A stretch of DNA of 64,000 nucleotides from contig JAWPHD010010960.1 of assembly GCA_037043455.1 (NCBI GenBank), positions 24,154-88,153 of the forward strand, written 5' to 3'. This document shows positions 47,601 through 56,552 of this stretch, one piece after another; the first letter of the stretch is position 1, and every line of letters begins with the position of its first letter. The notes beneath the pieces are model-generated. The model had not been told where the DNA came from, ran no database searches, and saw only the letters and a list, made by a program, of their open reading frames with translations. The DNA is from Cyrtodaria siliqua (Eukaryota > Mollusca > Bivalvia > Adapedonta > Hiatellidae). A program made the translations under genes and the position numbers.

Positions 47601-50600
47601 CATTTTTTAACATGTAAATAACTTCAACATTTTTTATCCAATCATCATCAGACTTACATACTTTATTAAAAATGGGACGGTCAAGGTCACAAAGGGGTCA
47701 AAGGTCAAATGCATTTACATATACTTTTAATTAACATATTTTCTTCAAATTTTCAACTTATAAAATTTCCATTATGTATCCTTTGAAAGGGTATTATGAA
47801 ATTACCTCCGTGTCATAACAGAAAAAGTGTGGCCCTTGATTTAATGAAAATTCCAGCGTTTTCTTTCTTGACACATCCAGCTCACCCCTTTGTTTTCACT
47901 TTTTTAGCTTGACTATTCGAAGAATAAGAGAGCTTATTAAGCTGTGTTTACAAGTCTATATCTCTTACATTTCTTATCCTAGCACAACCAAATTTGGCCA
48001 TGGGCTTTCTTAGAGCATTATCTTAAGGGCTGCATAAGCAATTTTGGTTCCCATAACCCATGGGCTCCCATGGAACCCAAATTATGATTTTCCCCGTTTC
48101 ACATCAAATTTTGCGTGTAAGCTGTGTTTACAAGTCTATATCTCTTACAATTCTTACCCTAGCACAACCAAATGTGGCCATTACCTTCCTTATAGCATTA
48201 TCTTAAGGGCTGCTTAAGTAATTTTGGTTCCTGTACCCCTGGGCTCCCATGGAACCCAAATTCTGATAGCCCTTAAAATGTGTCTGTTTCACATCAAATT
48301 TTGCATGTAAGCTGTGTTTACAGGTCTATATCTCTTACATTTCTTGTTCAGCTGAACTAAATTTTGGAATTGGTTTCCTTATAGTATGTTGTAAAGGGTT
48401 GGGTAAGTAATTTTGTCTTTTGAAAATTCTGGGCTCCCATGGAACCCAAATTGTGATGGCCCATAAAATGTGCAATAAAGGCAGATCTAGGTATACATGT
48501 AAGCATGTATATATCTATAATTTTGGTTTGGGATTTCTTATAGCATTATGCATCTTATTCATCCCACTCCCACCCCCACTCCACAAACCCCTTTTTTTTT
48601 TGTACTCCCCCTTGAAACTATATTTATTTTTTAGCTCGCTTATGGGATGGCGAGTCGTCCGTCCGTCGTCCGTCTTTTAACTTTTGCTTTGTGAACACTC
48701 TAGGGCCTTCATTATTAATCGAATCTTTACGAAACTTTTCCAGTGTCTTTATATCAATGAAAGCTCAGACGAGTTCGAAAACCAGCCGGATCGGATAAAT
48801 TTCACTGGAGTTATGGCCCTTGTTTTGCGGAAAAATGCCATATTAAGCCTTGTGAACACTCTAGCACCTTCATTTATTATTTGATCTTTACCAAACTTGC
48901 ACAGATTGTTAATATCAATGAAAGCTCGGACAAGTTCGAAAACCAGCCAAATCAAATCAGATCAGTAAGGCCGGAGTTATGGCCCTTGTTTTTTCTGAAA
49001 ATTGCTATTTTCTGCCTTGTGAATGCTCTAACACCTTCATTTATTATTTGATCGTTACCAAACTTGCACAGATTGTTAATACCAATGATTCGAAAATCAG
49101 CTAAATTGGATCAGTAACACCAGAGTCATGGCCCTTGTTTTTTCTGAAAAATGCCATTTTCTGCCTTGTGAACACTGCAGCACATTCATTTATTATTTGA
49201 TCTTTACTAGACTTGCACAGATTGTTAATATCAATAAAAGCTCAAACAAGTTCGAAAACCAGCTCTATTGGATCAGTAACACTGAAGTTATGGCCCTTTT
49301 TTTCCTGAAAAATGCTATTTTCTGCCTTGTGAACACTCTAGGGCCTTCAATATTAATTGGACCTTTACTTAACTTTGCCAGTGTCTTTTTATCAATGAAA
49401 GCTCGGACAAGTTCGAAAACCGGCAAGATCGAAATAATTTCACTGGAGTTATGGCCCTTGTTTTGCTGAAAAATGCCATATTAAGCCTTGTGAACACTCT
49501 AGCACCTTCATTTATTATTTGATCTTTACCAAACTTGCACAGATTGTTAATATCGATGAAAGCTCGGAGAAGTTCGAAATATATTTGCCTCATTAAGATG
49601 ATAGGGCCTTCATCTTTCATCCAATCTTTATAAAACTTTACCAGATTGTTTATATAAATCAAAGCTCGGACAAGTTCGAAAACCAGCTAGATCGGACCAT
49701 TAACGGCGGAGTTATGGCCCTTGATTTAGTTAAAAATGATATATTCTGACTCGTTAAGATGATAGGGCCTTTATCTTTCATTCGATCTTTACCAAACTTT
49801 TTAAGATTGTTTATATATGTAAAAGCCCGAAAATTGTCGAAGACCAGCCAGATCGGACCAGTAACAGCGGAGTTATGGCCCTTGATTTAGTTAAAAATGC
49901 TATATTTTGCCTCGTTAATTCGATAGGGCCTTCATCTTTCATCTGATCTTTACAAAACTTTACCTGATTGTTTATATCACTAACAGCTCAGACAGTTTCG
50001 AAAACCAGCCAGATCTGACCAGTAACAGTTGAGTTATGGCCCTTGATTTAGTTAGAAATGCTATATTTTGCCTTGTTAAGTTGATAGCGCCTTCATTTTT
50101 CATGCGATCTTTATGCAACTTTACTAGATTGTTAATATCAGTGAAAGCTCGTTCAAGTTCGAAAACCAGCCATAACCGACCAGTAACAGTGGAGTTATGG
50201 CCCTTGATTTAGTTAAAAATCCTATATTTGGCCTCGTTAAGACGATAGGGCCTTCATCTTTCATCCGATCTTTAAGAAACTTTAACAGATTGTTAATATC
50301 AATGAAAGCTTGGACATGTTCGAAAACCATCCAGATTGGACCATTTACATCGGAGTCATGGCCTTTGATTTTCTGAAATATGCTATATCTTGGCCTCATT
50401 AAGACGAAAGGGCCTTCATTTGGCCGGATTTCATTGAAACTTTGCAGGGATGATCAGTACCAAGTCTAGTTGTACATAGTCACCGTGTTCCAGTTGAATG
50501 ATTTTGACAGACTTATAGCCCTTTAAAGATTTTAATACACAAACTTTGTTCTGACTTGTTCTCCTGAACCCCTGGCCGGATTTAAACGAAGCTTTTTAGG

Positions 50601-53600
50601 CACCACACATTGTTTTAGCCTTGTTTTCTGATGGTATATACTAGCTATATAATTTATTATTCTCTGAAAAATCGAATAGACGAGCTGCGCTGTTCTCCGA
50701 CAGCTCTTGTTTTTCTGATGGTATGCCGGGTGTATCATTTCTTGTTCTCTGAAAATTCGGAATAGTCAAGCTACGCTGTCCTCTGACAGCTCATGTTATA
50801 ACTGTTTACCACTCTTCAACCCTTTCAGTTATAGCTTTTATATTTGGTATTAAGCTTATCTAGGGGAGGTCTTTCAAATGAACACCTCCCACCTGTCAAG
50901 GTCAAGGTCATACTTAGAAAAAACTTTGACCTTCTGGTTAACTCTTCAACCCTTTGAATTATGGCTCTCATACTTGGTATGTAACTTATCTAGGGGGAGT
51001 TTCAAATGAACACACTCCCACCTATCAGTTTGACATTGGGCCAAGGTCAAGGTCATACTTAGAAAAAACTTTAGACTTTTGGTTACCCTTCAACCCTTTG
51101 AGGTATGGCTTTCATATTTGGCTTGTAGCTTATCCAGGTGGAGATCTTTCAAATCAACACCGTCCCACCTGTCAGTTTGACCTTGGGCCAAGGTCATGGT
51201 CATTCTTACAAAAACATTAACCATTTGGTTAACCCTTCAACCCTTTGAGGTATGGCTTTCATATTTGGCATGTAGCTTATCCAGGTGGAGATCTTTCAAA
51301 TCAACACCCTCTTACCTGTCAGTTTGACCTTGGGCCAAGGTCATACTTGGAAAAACTTTAACCATTCTCAACCCCCACTTCTCTTTACCCGTGTTTTCGA
51401 CTTGCCACACATTTAATACTTATTTCGCTGTAGACCAATTACCAAAAGAAACATAAGGTATAGTAAATTCTCAATGAAGAAATTTTTAGAAATTTTAACG
51501 AGGCCTTAGTTTTAAACATTTTCCAATTTCTTGAGCATTGATATCTATAGCATTGAGTGACAGTGTATATTTGTTCTATAGGTACTGGATGGCGTGTGAA
51601 AGTAGATCCAGAGAATCACCCCCTGAGCGAGTATGAATTTGACGTTCTTGTAGGGGCAGATGGCAAGAGGAACACATTAGATGGTAATTGATTATGTCTT
51701 TCCCACTTTGTGAGGGGAGACATATTGTTTTTGTGTTGTCTGTCTGTCTGCATGTCACAAACTTTGTCCGGACTAGTTCTCCTGAACCCCTGGCTGGATT
51801 TCAACGATACTTGGCAGGGATGATCTGTATCAAGCCTTGTTGTGCATAACATTGTTGTGTTCCGGTCAAATGGTTTTTGGTAGAGTTATGGCCCTTTAAA
51901 GGTACTTCGTCCGGACTAATTCTCCTAAACCCCATTGCCGGATTTCAACGAAACTTCGTAGGGATGATCAGTACCAAGCCTACTTGTGCATATCACCGTT
52001 GTGTTCCAGTTGAATGATTTTTGACAAATTTATGGCCCAACTGGGGATACATCTCTAGTTCCTCACTGATTTAGTTTTGTGATAAAAATGATCCCGAGTC
52101 AATTTCAGTATTATAATGTATGTAAATGCTGTGATGAACCTATTAGGAAAGGGATAACAAAGTATAAAATGTTGGTTTTAATGATTTAGACTTGTCATAG
52201 CCTTTTAAGTGTTATGAAAACAGTAGTATTGAAATAGCGCTTGTATACATTAACAAAACGGCAATTCTTCACAGGATAATAATCATCAAGTCCATATCTG
52301 CCTATTTCTGAGACCAATCTTCCTACTTGGCCAGTCAGAAGTTGGCAGGTATGGTGTAATACATAGGAATTCTGCTGAAGCTGAGAGACCTGAGAGAAAC
52401 AATGCTTTCTGTTTTGTAAGAACGATAACTATTAAACTTGAGCTAATCTGTAAGGTAATATACTTAAACTTCCGTCCTCCTCTGAAATGGCTTGGTTCAA
52501 TCAAACCTAACATGAGCTGAAAGAAACTTAATTACTAAATAGTACACATTTTTAGCTCATGCCGTGGTGCGGCGTCCAGCTCAGTCTGTCTGTCTGTCTG
52601 TCTGTCCGTCTGTCCGTAAACTTTTATTTGTAGCGACTACTCCTCTGAAACTACTGGATGGATATTCATGAAACTTTACAGAAATGTTGCCCATGAAGTC
52701 TAGTTGATCCTAGCAAAAATTCATGTTGATGTGAAATCCAAGATGGCCACCAAAGCTAAAAATAGATTTTTAAAATACAATTTGTAGCGACTACTTCTTG
52801 AAAACTATAAGTGATATTGATATGGGACTTTTTCTAAAATGATCAGCATGATATGGTGTTGGTCCTTGTCAAAAATCGTTTTGATTTGACATTAAACATG
52901 GATGCCAGTGGCCATACTTGTTTACATAGAGTTATATAGTAAAAACTTGTAGCGACTACTCCTCTGAAACTACTTGGCAGATTTTCATGAAACTTTACAG
53001 GTATGTTGCTCTTGATGTCTAATTGATCCTAGCAAAATTTTAGATCGGCCAGAAATTCAAGATGGCCGCCACAGCTTAAAATAGATTTTTAGCTCTACTG
53101 ATCAGCAGAGCTTATGCCGTGGTGCGGCGTCCGTCGTCCGTCTGTCCGTAAACTTTTTTTTGTAGCGACAACTCCTGAAACTACTGAATTGATTTTCATG
53201 AAACTGTACAGAAATGTTGCCCATGAAGTCTAGTTGATCCTAGCAAAAATTCATGTTGATGTGAAATCCAAGATGGCTGCCAAATCTAAAAATAGGTTTT
53301 TAGCTCTACTGATCAGAGATCAGCAGAGCTTATGCCGTGGTGCGGCGTCCGTCGTCCGTCTGTCTGTCCGTAAACTTTTTTTTGTAGCGTCTACATCTCT
53401 GAAACTACTGAATGGATTTTCATGAAACTACAGAAATGTTGCCCATGAAGTCTAGTTGATCCTAGCAAAAATTCATGTTGATGTGAAATCCAAGATGGCC
53501 GCCAAATCTAAAAATAGGTTTTTAGCTCTACTGATCAGAGATCAGCAGAGCTTATGCCGTGTGCGGCGTCCGGCGTCTGTCTGTCCGTCTGTCTGTCCGT

Positions 53601-55661
53601 AAACTTTTATTTGTAGCGACAACTCCTGAAACTACTGGATGGATATTCATGAAACTTTACAGAAATGTTGCCCATAAAGTGTAGTTGATCCTAGCAAAAA
53701 TTCATGTTGATGTGAAATCTAAGATGGCCGCCAAAGCTAAAAATAGAGTTTTAAAATACAAGTTTGTAGCGACTACTTCTTGAAAACTATAAGTGATATT
53801 GATATGGGACTTTTTCTAAAATGATCAGCATGACATGATGTTGATCCTTGTCAAAAATGGTTTTGATTCAACGTTAAACATGGCTGCCAGCGGCCATCTT
53901 TGTTTACATAGAGTTATATAGTAAAAACTTGTAGCGACTACTCCTCTGAAATACTTGACGGATTGTCATGAAACTTTACAGGAATGTTGCTCTTGATGTC
54001 TAATTGAAAACTATAAGTGATATTGATATGGGACTTTTTCTAAAATGATCAGCATGACATGATGTTGATCCTTGTGGAAAATTATTTTGATTCGACGTTA
54101 AACATGGCTGCCAGTGGCCATCTTTGGTTACATAGAGTTATATAGTAAAAACTTGTAGCGACTACTCCTCTGAAACTACTTGACGGATGTTCATGAAACT
54201 TCACAGGAATGTTGATCTTGATGTCTAGTTGATCCTAGAAAAATTTCAGGTCGGCCGGAAATTCATGATGGCCGCCACAGCTAAAAATAGATTTAAAATA
54301 AATAAGTTTGTAGCGACTACTTCTTGAAAACTGTAAGTGATATTGATATGGGACGTTTTCTTAAATGATCAGCATGACATGATGTTGATCCTTGTCGAAA
54401 TTTATTTCGATGCGACTTTAAACATGGCTGCTAGCAGCCGTCTTTGTTTACATAGATTTATATAGTAAAAACTTGTAGCGACTACTCCTCTGAAACTACT
54501 TGACGAATTTTTATGAAACTTCACAGGAATGTTGCTCTTGATGTCTTATTGATCCGAGAATTTTTTAGGTCGGCCGGAAATTCAAGATGGCCGCCACGGC
54601 TAAAAATAGATTTCAGAAAACAAGTTTGTAGCGACTACTTCTTGAAAACTATAAGTGGTATTGATATGGGACTTTTTCTAAAATGATCAGCATGACATGA
54701 TGTTGGTCCTTGTCGAAAATCGTTTTGATTCGATGTTAAACATGGCTGTCATCGGCCATCTTTGTTTACATAGCGTTATCTAGAAAAAACTTGTAGCGAC
54801 TACTCCTCTGTAACTACTCGACGGATTTTCATGAAACTTCACAGGAATGTTGTTCTTGATGTCTAATTGATCCTAGCAAAATTTCAGGTCGGCCGGAAAT
54901 TCAAGATGGCCGCCACAGCTAAAAATATATTTTCAAAAAACAAGTTTGTAGCGACTACTTCTTGAAATCAAAATCAATCAGTAGAGCTTCAAGGTCATTG
55001 ACCTCTTGTTTTTAAGGATTTACCGAGATTTCTGAGGGACGGGAAAGTGATAATAATTACGTGGAAATAATTCCCTAGGGAAATATTTCCTGCAAGCCAG
55101 ATGTTTTGGAACTTCTTTTAACTTTGTTTTCTTAGATTATTTAAGTTTCTAAATAACCGGCGTTTAAAGCTGCATTCGTTATTGACATCATACAGTGTAC
55201 GAAGATGACGTAACTTAGCCAGTCACGTAACATAGTCGTGTAATCCTTTTGCTTGATTTTTTCAATGATAAACATTATATTTCATGTTTTTCAATGATTG
55301 TAAATTAACTGGGACTGATAATAAATCATCAAGAAAATTGTAAATGATCATAGAATTCAAGAGATTTTGGTAATTTACCATAATGTAGCCATAAACTCTT
55401 ACAGGCTTCAAGAGGAAAGAATTCCGAGGTAAGTTGGCCATCGCCATCACAGCCAACTTCATCAACCGGAACACTCAGGCGGAGGCAAGTGTGGAGGAGA
55501 TCAGCGGAGTGGCCTTCATTTTTAACCAGAAGTTCTTCAAGGATTTGTACGAGGCTTACGGGATTGATCTGGAGAACATTGTATATTATAAAGATGAGAC
55601 ACATTATTTTGTGATGACGGCAAAGAAGCAGAGCTTACTAGATAAGGGTGTCCTAAAACAA
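29425..55661 (+). CDS. MICAL: MICAL-family F-actin monooxygenase, N-terminal part (5 exons, join 29425-29685, 30535-30742, 42776-42880, 51582-51683, 55405-55661)
   Basis: MICAL proteins are FAD- and NADPH-dependent monooxygenases that oxidise methionines of F-actin and drive filament disassembly in the cytosol. The five exons join without a frame break into 311 codons. In order they give a helical N-terminal segment ([34 protein letters not shown]), the FAD Rossmann motif [11 protein letters not shown] (GxGxxG), [33 protein letters not shown], the [11 protein letters not shown] motif and [15 protein letters not shown] with [18 protein letters not shown]. All junctions have AG acceptors and GT donors, and the residues known in animal MICALs are intact, so the gene is probably functional. 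The rest of the FAD domain and the CH, LIM and C-terminal domains would lie beyond the last exon seen. Which MICAL paralogue this is cannot be told here. Confidence 0.95.
29686..30534 (+). other. MICAL intron 1
   Basis: This 849-bp GT-AG intron is AT-rich and carries a SINE at 30135-30430. Confidence 0.9.
30135..30430 (+). mobile_element. tRNA-derived SINE in MICAL intron 1
   Basis: The tRNA-like head GGCACGGTGGATAGAGCATT includes a B box near AGGTTCAAGCC. The body shares with 2721-3041 the blocks TCTATCCTCCG, TATGTATCCTTCCCCTCTCT and GAGCCGTTGAACACAATTCA. The tRNA head differs from the first copy while the body is shared, which suggests a head swap within the family. No clear target duplication is seen. 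Confidence 0.85.
30535..30742 (+). CDS. MICAL: MICAL exon with FAD-binding GxGxxG
   Basis: The acceptor is TATTTCAG. The exon encodes [20 protein letters not shown] through [10 protein letters not shown] and one base of the next codon. The donor is A/GTAAGT (phase 1). A 32-bp minisatellite begins about 35 bp downstream of the donor. Confidence 0.95.
30777..31390. repeat. 32-bp minisatellite in MICAL intron 2, about 19 copies
   Basis: The unit is GCAAAGTACCGTAATGGCTT followed by CCGGTAATTATT, repeated head to tail with substitutions and a few indels. Later copies are more uniform than early ones. It starts next to the exon donor. No coding. Confidence 0.95.
31586..34212 (+). pseudogene. LINE 1 (L1/Tx1-type), 5'-truncated ORF2, left part
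   Basis: The copy starts inside the apurinic endonuclease domain ([20 protein letters not shown]), so ORF1 and the endonuclease start are missing. Visible motifs are VYGPS, GGDY (GDF site) and SDHSPM. Then comes a reverse transcriptase with [54 protein letters not shown] and [10 protein letters not shown], where the position after ADD is Pro instead of the usual Thr. Frameshifts occur near 31875, 32395 and 33655. The frame breaks off after LEKIGGYR at about 34210, where LINE 2 is inserted; the remainder is at 41188-42362. Upstream 31391-31585 shows nothing recognisable. Confidence 0.92.
34510..35439 (+). CDS. LINE 2 ORF1 (L1 transposase-like RNA-binding protein)
   Basis: The ORF has 309 codons from the ATG at 34510 (MNKSTEHTK). 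A Thr/Ser/Lys-rich N-terminus is followed by a long predicted coiled coil (about residues 55-165, heptad-like [15 protein letters not shown]). Then comes an RRM-like segment beginning [13 protein letters not shown] and a C-terminal segment with [19 protein letters not shown]. This is the layout of L1 ORF1 proteins, which trimerise and coat LINE RNA. The frame is intact. ORF1 of LINE 1 is absent, so no comparison is possible here. Confidence 0.85.
   Translation: MNKSTEHTKVGHVKADTSALGKAKSSSTKTTNQKQPLIDVALSNTSAADTSMSLITHTLDDISEELKEVKETLNSLMKKEDIEAFVTKAVKEILDDFNKNMEFTIATKVEAKTKDLTNRLDSLEKENAHLKKDLVAQKSLMHDFKKSIESSEKRSKYAEDRANYNEQYSRKNNIKFMNVPEVTPETEETLTSKICAMVDEKGATINPSKIVAIHRIPGKVGHPKPVLVKLVNNSEKTKVMRLRSTFKAAGTRLVNDVTRANAELITRLMAHKDIEGAWYFNGSVYGKSKATGSRYKFGLHDDVGWVLKQ
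35440..36939 (+). other. 1.5-kb AT-rich spacer between LINE 2 ORF1 and ORF2
   Basis: There is no ORF. From about 35950 to 36560 a degenerate motif TTGATATCATACTT plus TATAGATACATTG recurs about every 30-45 bp, roughly 15 times. The spacer is unusually long for an L1-type element and may be an expanded internal tandem repeat. Confidence 0.7.
36940..40688 (+). pseudogene. LINE 2 ORF2: endonuclease, reverse transcriptase, Cys-rich C-terminus, with two frameshifts
   Basis: The AP endonuclease domain starts at [15 protein letters not shown] and shows CLQDIHS (Asp where Glu is usual), [13 protein letters not shown] and YRSDHSI. The reverse transcriptase shows [60 protein letters not shown] and FADDTSIFL, all catalytic Asp residues present. 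The C-terminus has a Cys/His motif [17 protein letters not shown]. Frameshifts lie near 37283-37302 and 38307-38323; all else is open to the stop at 40686-40688. The motifs place it in the L1/Tx1 group. It was probably active recently but this copy is broken. Confidence 0.92.
41188..42362 (+). pseudogene. LINE 1, right part (C-terminal ORF2 and 3' end)
   Basis: This continues LINE 1 after the LINE 2 insertion. The frame resumes as [17 protein letters not shown], shifts near 41370 and continues to a stop at 42098-42100. It contains the C-terminal motif [18 protein letters not shown], equivalent to that of LINE 2. The 3' UTR ends in an A-rich tail at about 42340-42362 (AATAAAATATAAAAAAC). The protein differs clearly from LINE 2 here, so it is not a duplicate of it. 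Confidence 0.88.
42363..42775 (+). other. Remainder of MICAL intron 2
   Basis: AT-rich with no recognised element, ending in the acceptor before 42776. Confidence 0.6.
42776..42880 (+). CDS. MICAL: MICAL exon ([19 protein letters not shown])
   Basis: The acceptor is TACATTTCAG and the donor G/GTAATG. The 105-nt exon completes the split Ser codon and encodes [19 protein letters not shown] plus [15 protein letters not shown]. It enters and leaves in phase 1. It lies 12 kb after the previous exon because of the nested LINEs in the intron. Confidence 0.93.
42881..43407 (+). other. Start of MICAL intron 3
   Basis: No gene or repeat recognised. Confidence 0.5.
43509..44705. mobile_element. ~1.2-kb non-autonomous element, hAT-like
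   Basis: The left end TAAGCTAGCGC and the complement of the right end TAGGCTCGCGT are imperfect inverted repeats. They are followed by similar blocks AACCCTTTAGCCAAATC and AACCATTCGCCAAATC. Flanks GACATCTC and GCATCTCC look like an eroded 8-bp duplication. Subterminal palindromes occur on both sides (TTTAGCC...GGCTAAAG and ATTCGCCAGAC...GTCTGGCGAAT). No transposase ORF is seen. The edges and class are tentative. Confidence 0.55.
45371..46586. mobile_element. 1216-bp TA-flanked DNA element (Tc1/mariner/pogo-like, non-autonomous)
   Basis: The left end CCGTGTTTTACCTTGTATAG and the complement of the right end CCGTCTTTTACCTTGTATAG are inverted repeats, with TA on each side (45369-45370 and 46587-46588). 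The family B paralogue near 45038 reads GATCTTTAGGATAATCCCC, equivalent to the empty TA site. Internally, TTTATTGAAATTCT plus CAACAAA.TATGCAA occurs twice (46032 and 46255). The small open frames have no transposase motif. Confidence 0.85.
46681..46914. other. Degenerate repeat-like non-coding stretch
   Basis: Contains phrases such as AAATTATGGCCCCAGAATTG that resemble the GTTATGGCCCTTG block of other families, but no clear unit. Confidence 0.4.
46915..47500 (+). repeat. Family K tandem repeat, ~133-bp unit, 4 copies
   Basis: The blocks AACCGTTGAGATCCCCACCC, TATAACCATATATACACTTA, GGGCATGAACAGACAGATA and GACATAGCCCCTGGGTCATA recur about every 131-136 bp. No coding. Confidence 0.9.
47501..47900 (+). 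repeat. Repeat with TTTTTAGCTCGACTGTTCG head
   Basis: The head TTTTTAGCTCGACTGTTCGA at 47514 is followed by a body unlike the neighbours (AACTTCAACATTTTTTATCC, GTCAAGGTCACAAAGGGGTC). A single copy, so family limits are uncertain. Confidence 0.6.
47901..48600 (+). repeat. Family D tandem repeats, ~180-bp unit
   Basis: The head TTTTTTAGCTTGACTATTCG, with GAAGAATAAGAGAGCTTATT, leads into three units marked by AAGCTGTGTTTACAAGTC, TATATCTCTTACATTTCTT and GGGCTCCCATGGAACCCAA. An inverted copy is at 61240-61876. Confidence 0.88.
48601..50430 (+). repeat. Family E tandem array, ~160-bp unit, about 11 copies
   Basis: A head TTTTTTAGCTCGCTTATGGG with a CCGTCCGTCGTCCGTC microsatellite is at 48630-48675. 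Units follow with GGGCCTTCATCTTTCATCCG, ATCTTTACCAAACTT, AATATCAATGAAAGCTCGGA, AAGTTCGAAAACCAGCC and GGAGTTATGGCCCTTG. Two subtypes alternate by block: an early one with CCTTGTGAACACTCTAG and a later one with CCTCGTTAAGACGATAGGG. Confidence 0.9.
50431..50790 (+). repeat. Degenerate repeat remnants
   Basis: Contains GATGATCAGTACCAAGTCTA and CTGAACCCCTGGCCGGATTT, the same blocks as at 51780-52060. It also holds two copies of TTTTCTGATGGTAT plus TCTCCGACAGCTCTTG-like text (50625-50710 and 50711-50795). Confidence 0.65.
50791..51370 (+). repeat. Family J tandem repeats, ~145-bp unit, 4 copies
   Basis: The blocks CTCTTCAACCCTTTGA, CTTATCTAGGGGGAG or its CCAGGTGGAGATCTTTC variant, CCCACCTGTCAGTTTGACC and CAAGGTCATACTTAGAAAAA recur every 140-150 bp. 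No coding. Confidence 0.85.
51582..51683 (+). CDS. MICAL: MICAL exon ([10 protein letters not shown] motif)
   Basis: The acceptor is TTGTTCTATAG and the donor G/GTAATT. The 102-nt exon encodes [19 protein letters not shown] and [14 protein letters not shown]. The ADG-KRN motif is the second nucleotide-contacting motif of the flavoprotein fold. Phase 1 at both ends. Confidence 0.93.
51710..52060 (+). repeat. Two-unit repeat in MICAL intron 4
   Basis: Two copies of a unit of about 150 bp start at TTTGTCCGGACTAGTTCTCC and TCGTCCGGACTAATTCTCC. Each has GGATTTCAACGA.ACTT, GGGATGATC and GTGTTCC. The repeat begins about 30 bp after the exon donor at 51683. Confidence 0.8.
52061..52549 (+). other. 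Unremarkable part of MICAL intron 4
   Basis: No repeat or gene recognised. Confidence 0.45.
52550..55010 (+). mobile_element. Family A block with a ladder of heads in MICAL intron 4
   Basis: A truncated head at 52550 (lacking the hairpin) is followed by about 1.5 units. Full heads follow at 53086, 53296 and 53517, the first two each carrying only about 200 bp of unit. The last leads through about four units, one with an internal deletion near 54007, to the standard tail ending at 55010. Heads always begin after AAAATAGA or AAAATAGG in the T-run. Several small indels show that the block is older than the copies at 3-10 kb. Confidence 0.85.
55405..55661 (+). CDS. MICAL: MICAL exon ([15 protein letters not shown]...KKQSLLDKG)
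   Basis: The acceptor is CTCTTACAG and the donor CAA/GTGAGT. The 257-nt exon encodes a highly conserved stretch including [31 protein letters not shown] and [20 protein letters not shown]. It ends in phase 0. No following exon was recognised before the window end. Confidence 0.95.
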
Positions 55662-56164
55662 GTGAGTCTTTGTCTTATTGATTGATTTGTTTGCCAAATA
55701 GGAATGTTAATCAGGTCCTCCCATCTGTTTGTGTTTGTCCTCTGGGTATATAAGAGAATGTATGTATGGGGTTTAACGTTGCTTTTAACAATCGTCACTG
55801 GCTGACTAGTCTTAGCACTTGCCTTTATATGTCGAATGCCAAGCAAAGGAGCTACTAGTACCAGTTTTATGATGTTATTGGTATTGCATGGCCAAGGATC
55901 AAACCGAAGACTTCCAAGTTGCATGCTGATGCTCTAATACTAAGCCATAACCATGGTTAAAAGAACCAAAAGTAACATTACAGAAAAACCAAATTCTCTG
56001 CCCGACTCTAAGAGCTGCTCTTTCTAACTTAGGTATTGTGTTGGTAATCAGTATTATAAACATTTAAAATCCTGTATTGGGATGCATTTGTAGCCAGACT
56101 GACAAATAGAAATTGTTTTGTTCACGAACAGCTTATTCTGGTCTCTTCATTACTGTCATTGGGA
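55662..56164 (+). other. Intron downstream of the last visible MICAL exon
   Basis: No further MICAL exon or repeat recognised. Confidence 0.5.
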
Positions 56165-56400
56165 GCCACATTGATTGGAATGTTGCTCTTGATGTCTAGT
56201 TGATCCTAGCAAAAATTCAGGTCTGTAGGAAATTCAAATGGCTGCCACTGCTAGAAATAGATTTTAAAAATATTGAATTGGAACCTTTATCAAAATGACT
56301 GATGCGACATGTACTTGGTCCTAACCAAGATTAATTTTGATTCAATGTCAAACATTGCCGCCAGCTTGTCAAGGTCATTTATCTGGGTCCAAAAAAAATT
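56165..56400 (+). repeat. Eroded family A fragment
   Basis: GGAATGTTGCTCTTGATGTC, TAGTTGATCCTAGCAAAAAT, AAATGGCTGCCACTGCTA and AACATTGCCGCCAGC follow family A order with many substitutions, and no head or tail is present. Confidence 0.8.
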
Positions 56401-56552
56401 GTTATACTGACAAAGGGCTGACAGGTGACACGTGTTCCGCAGAACACCTGTCTAGTTTATAATATGGATAAGAAGGCCCTTTTAAAATCTTTATTTAAAT
56501 ATCATTCTTTGCTAAAAATAATAAAATAATATGGAAAATACTGGCCTCATTA

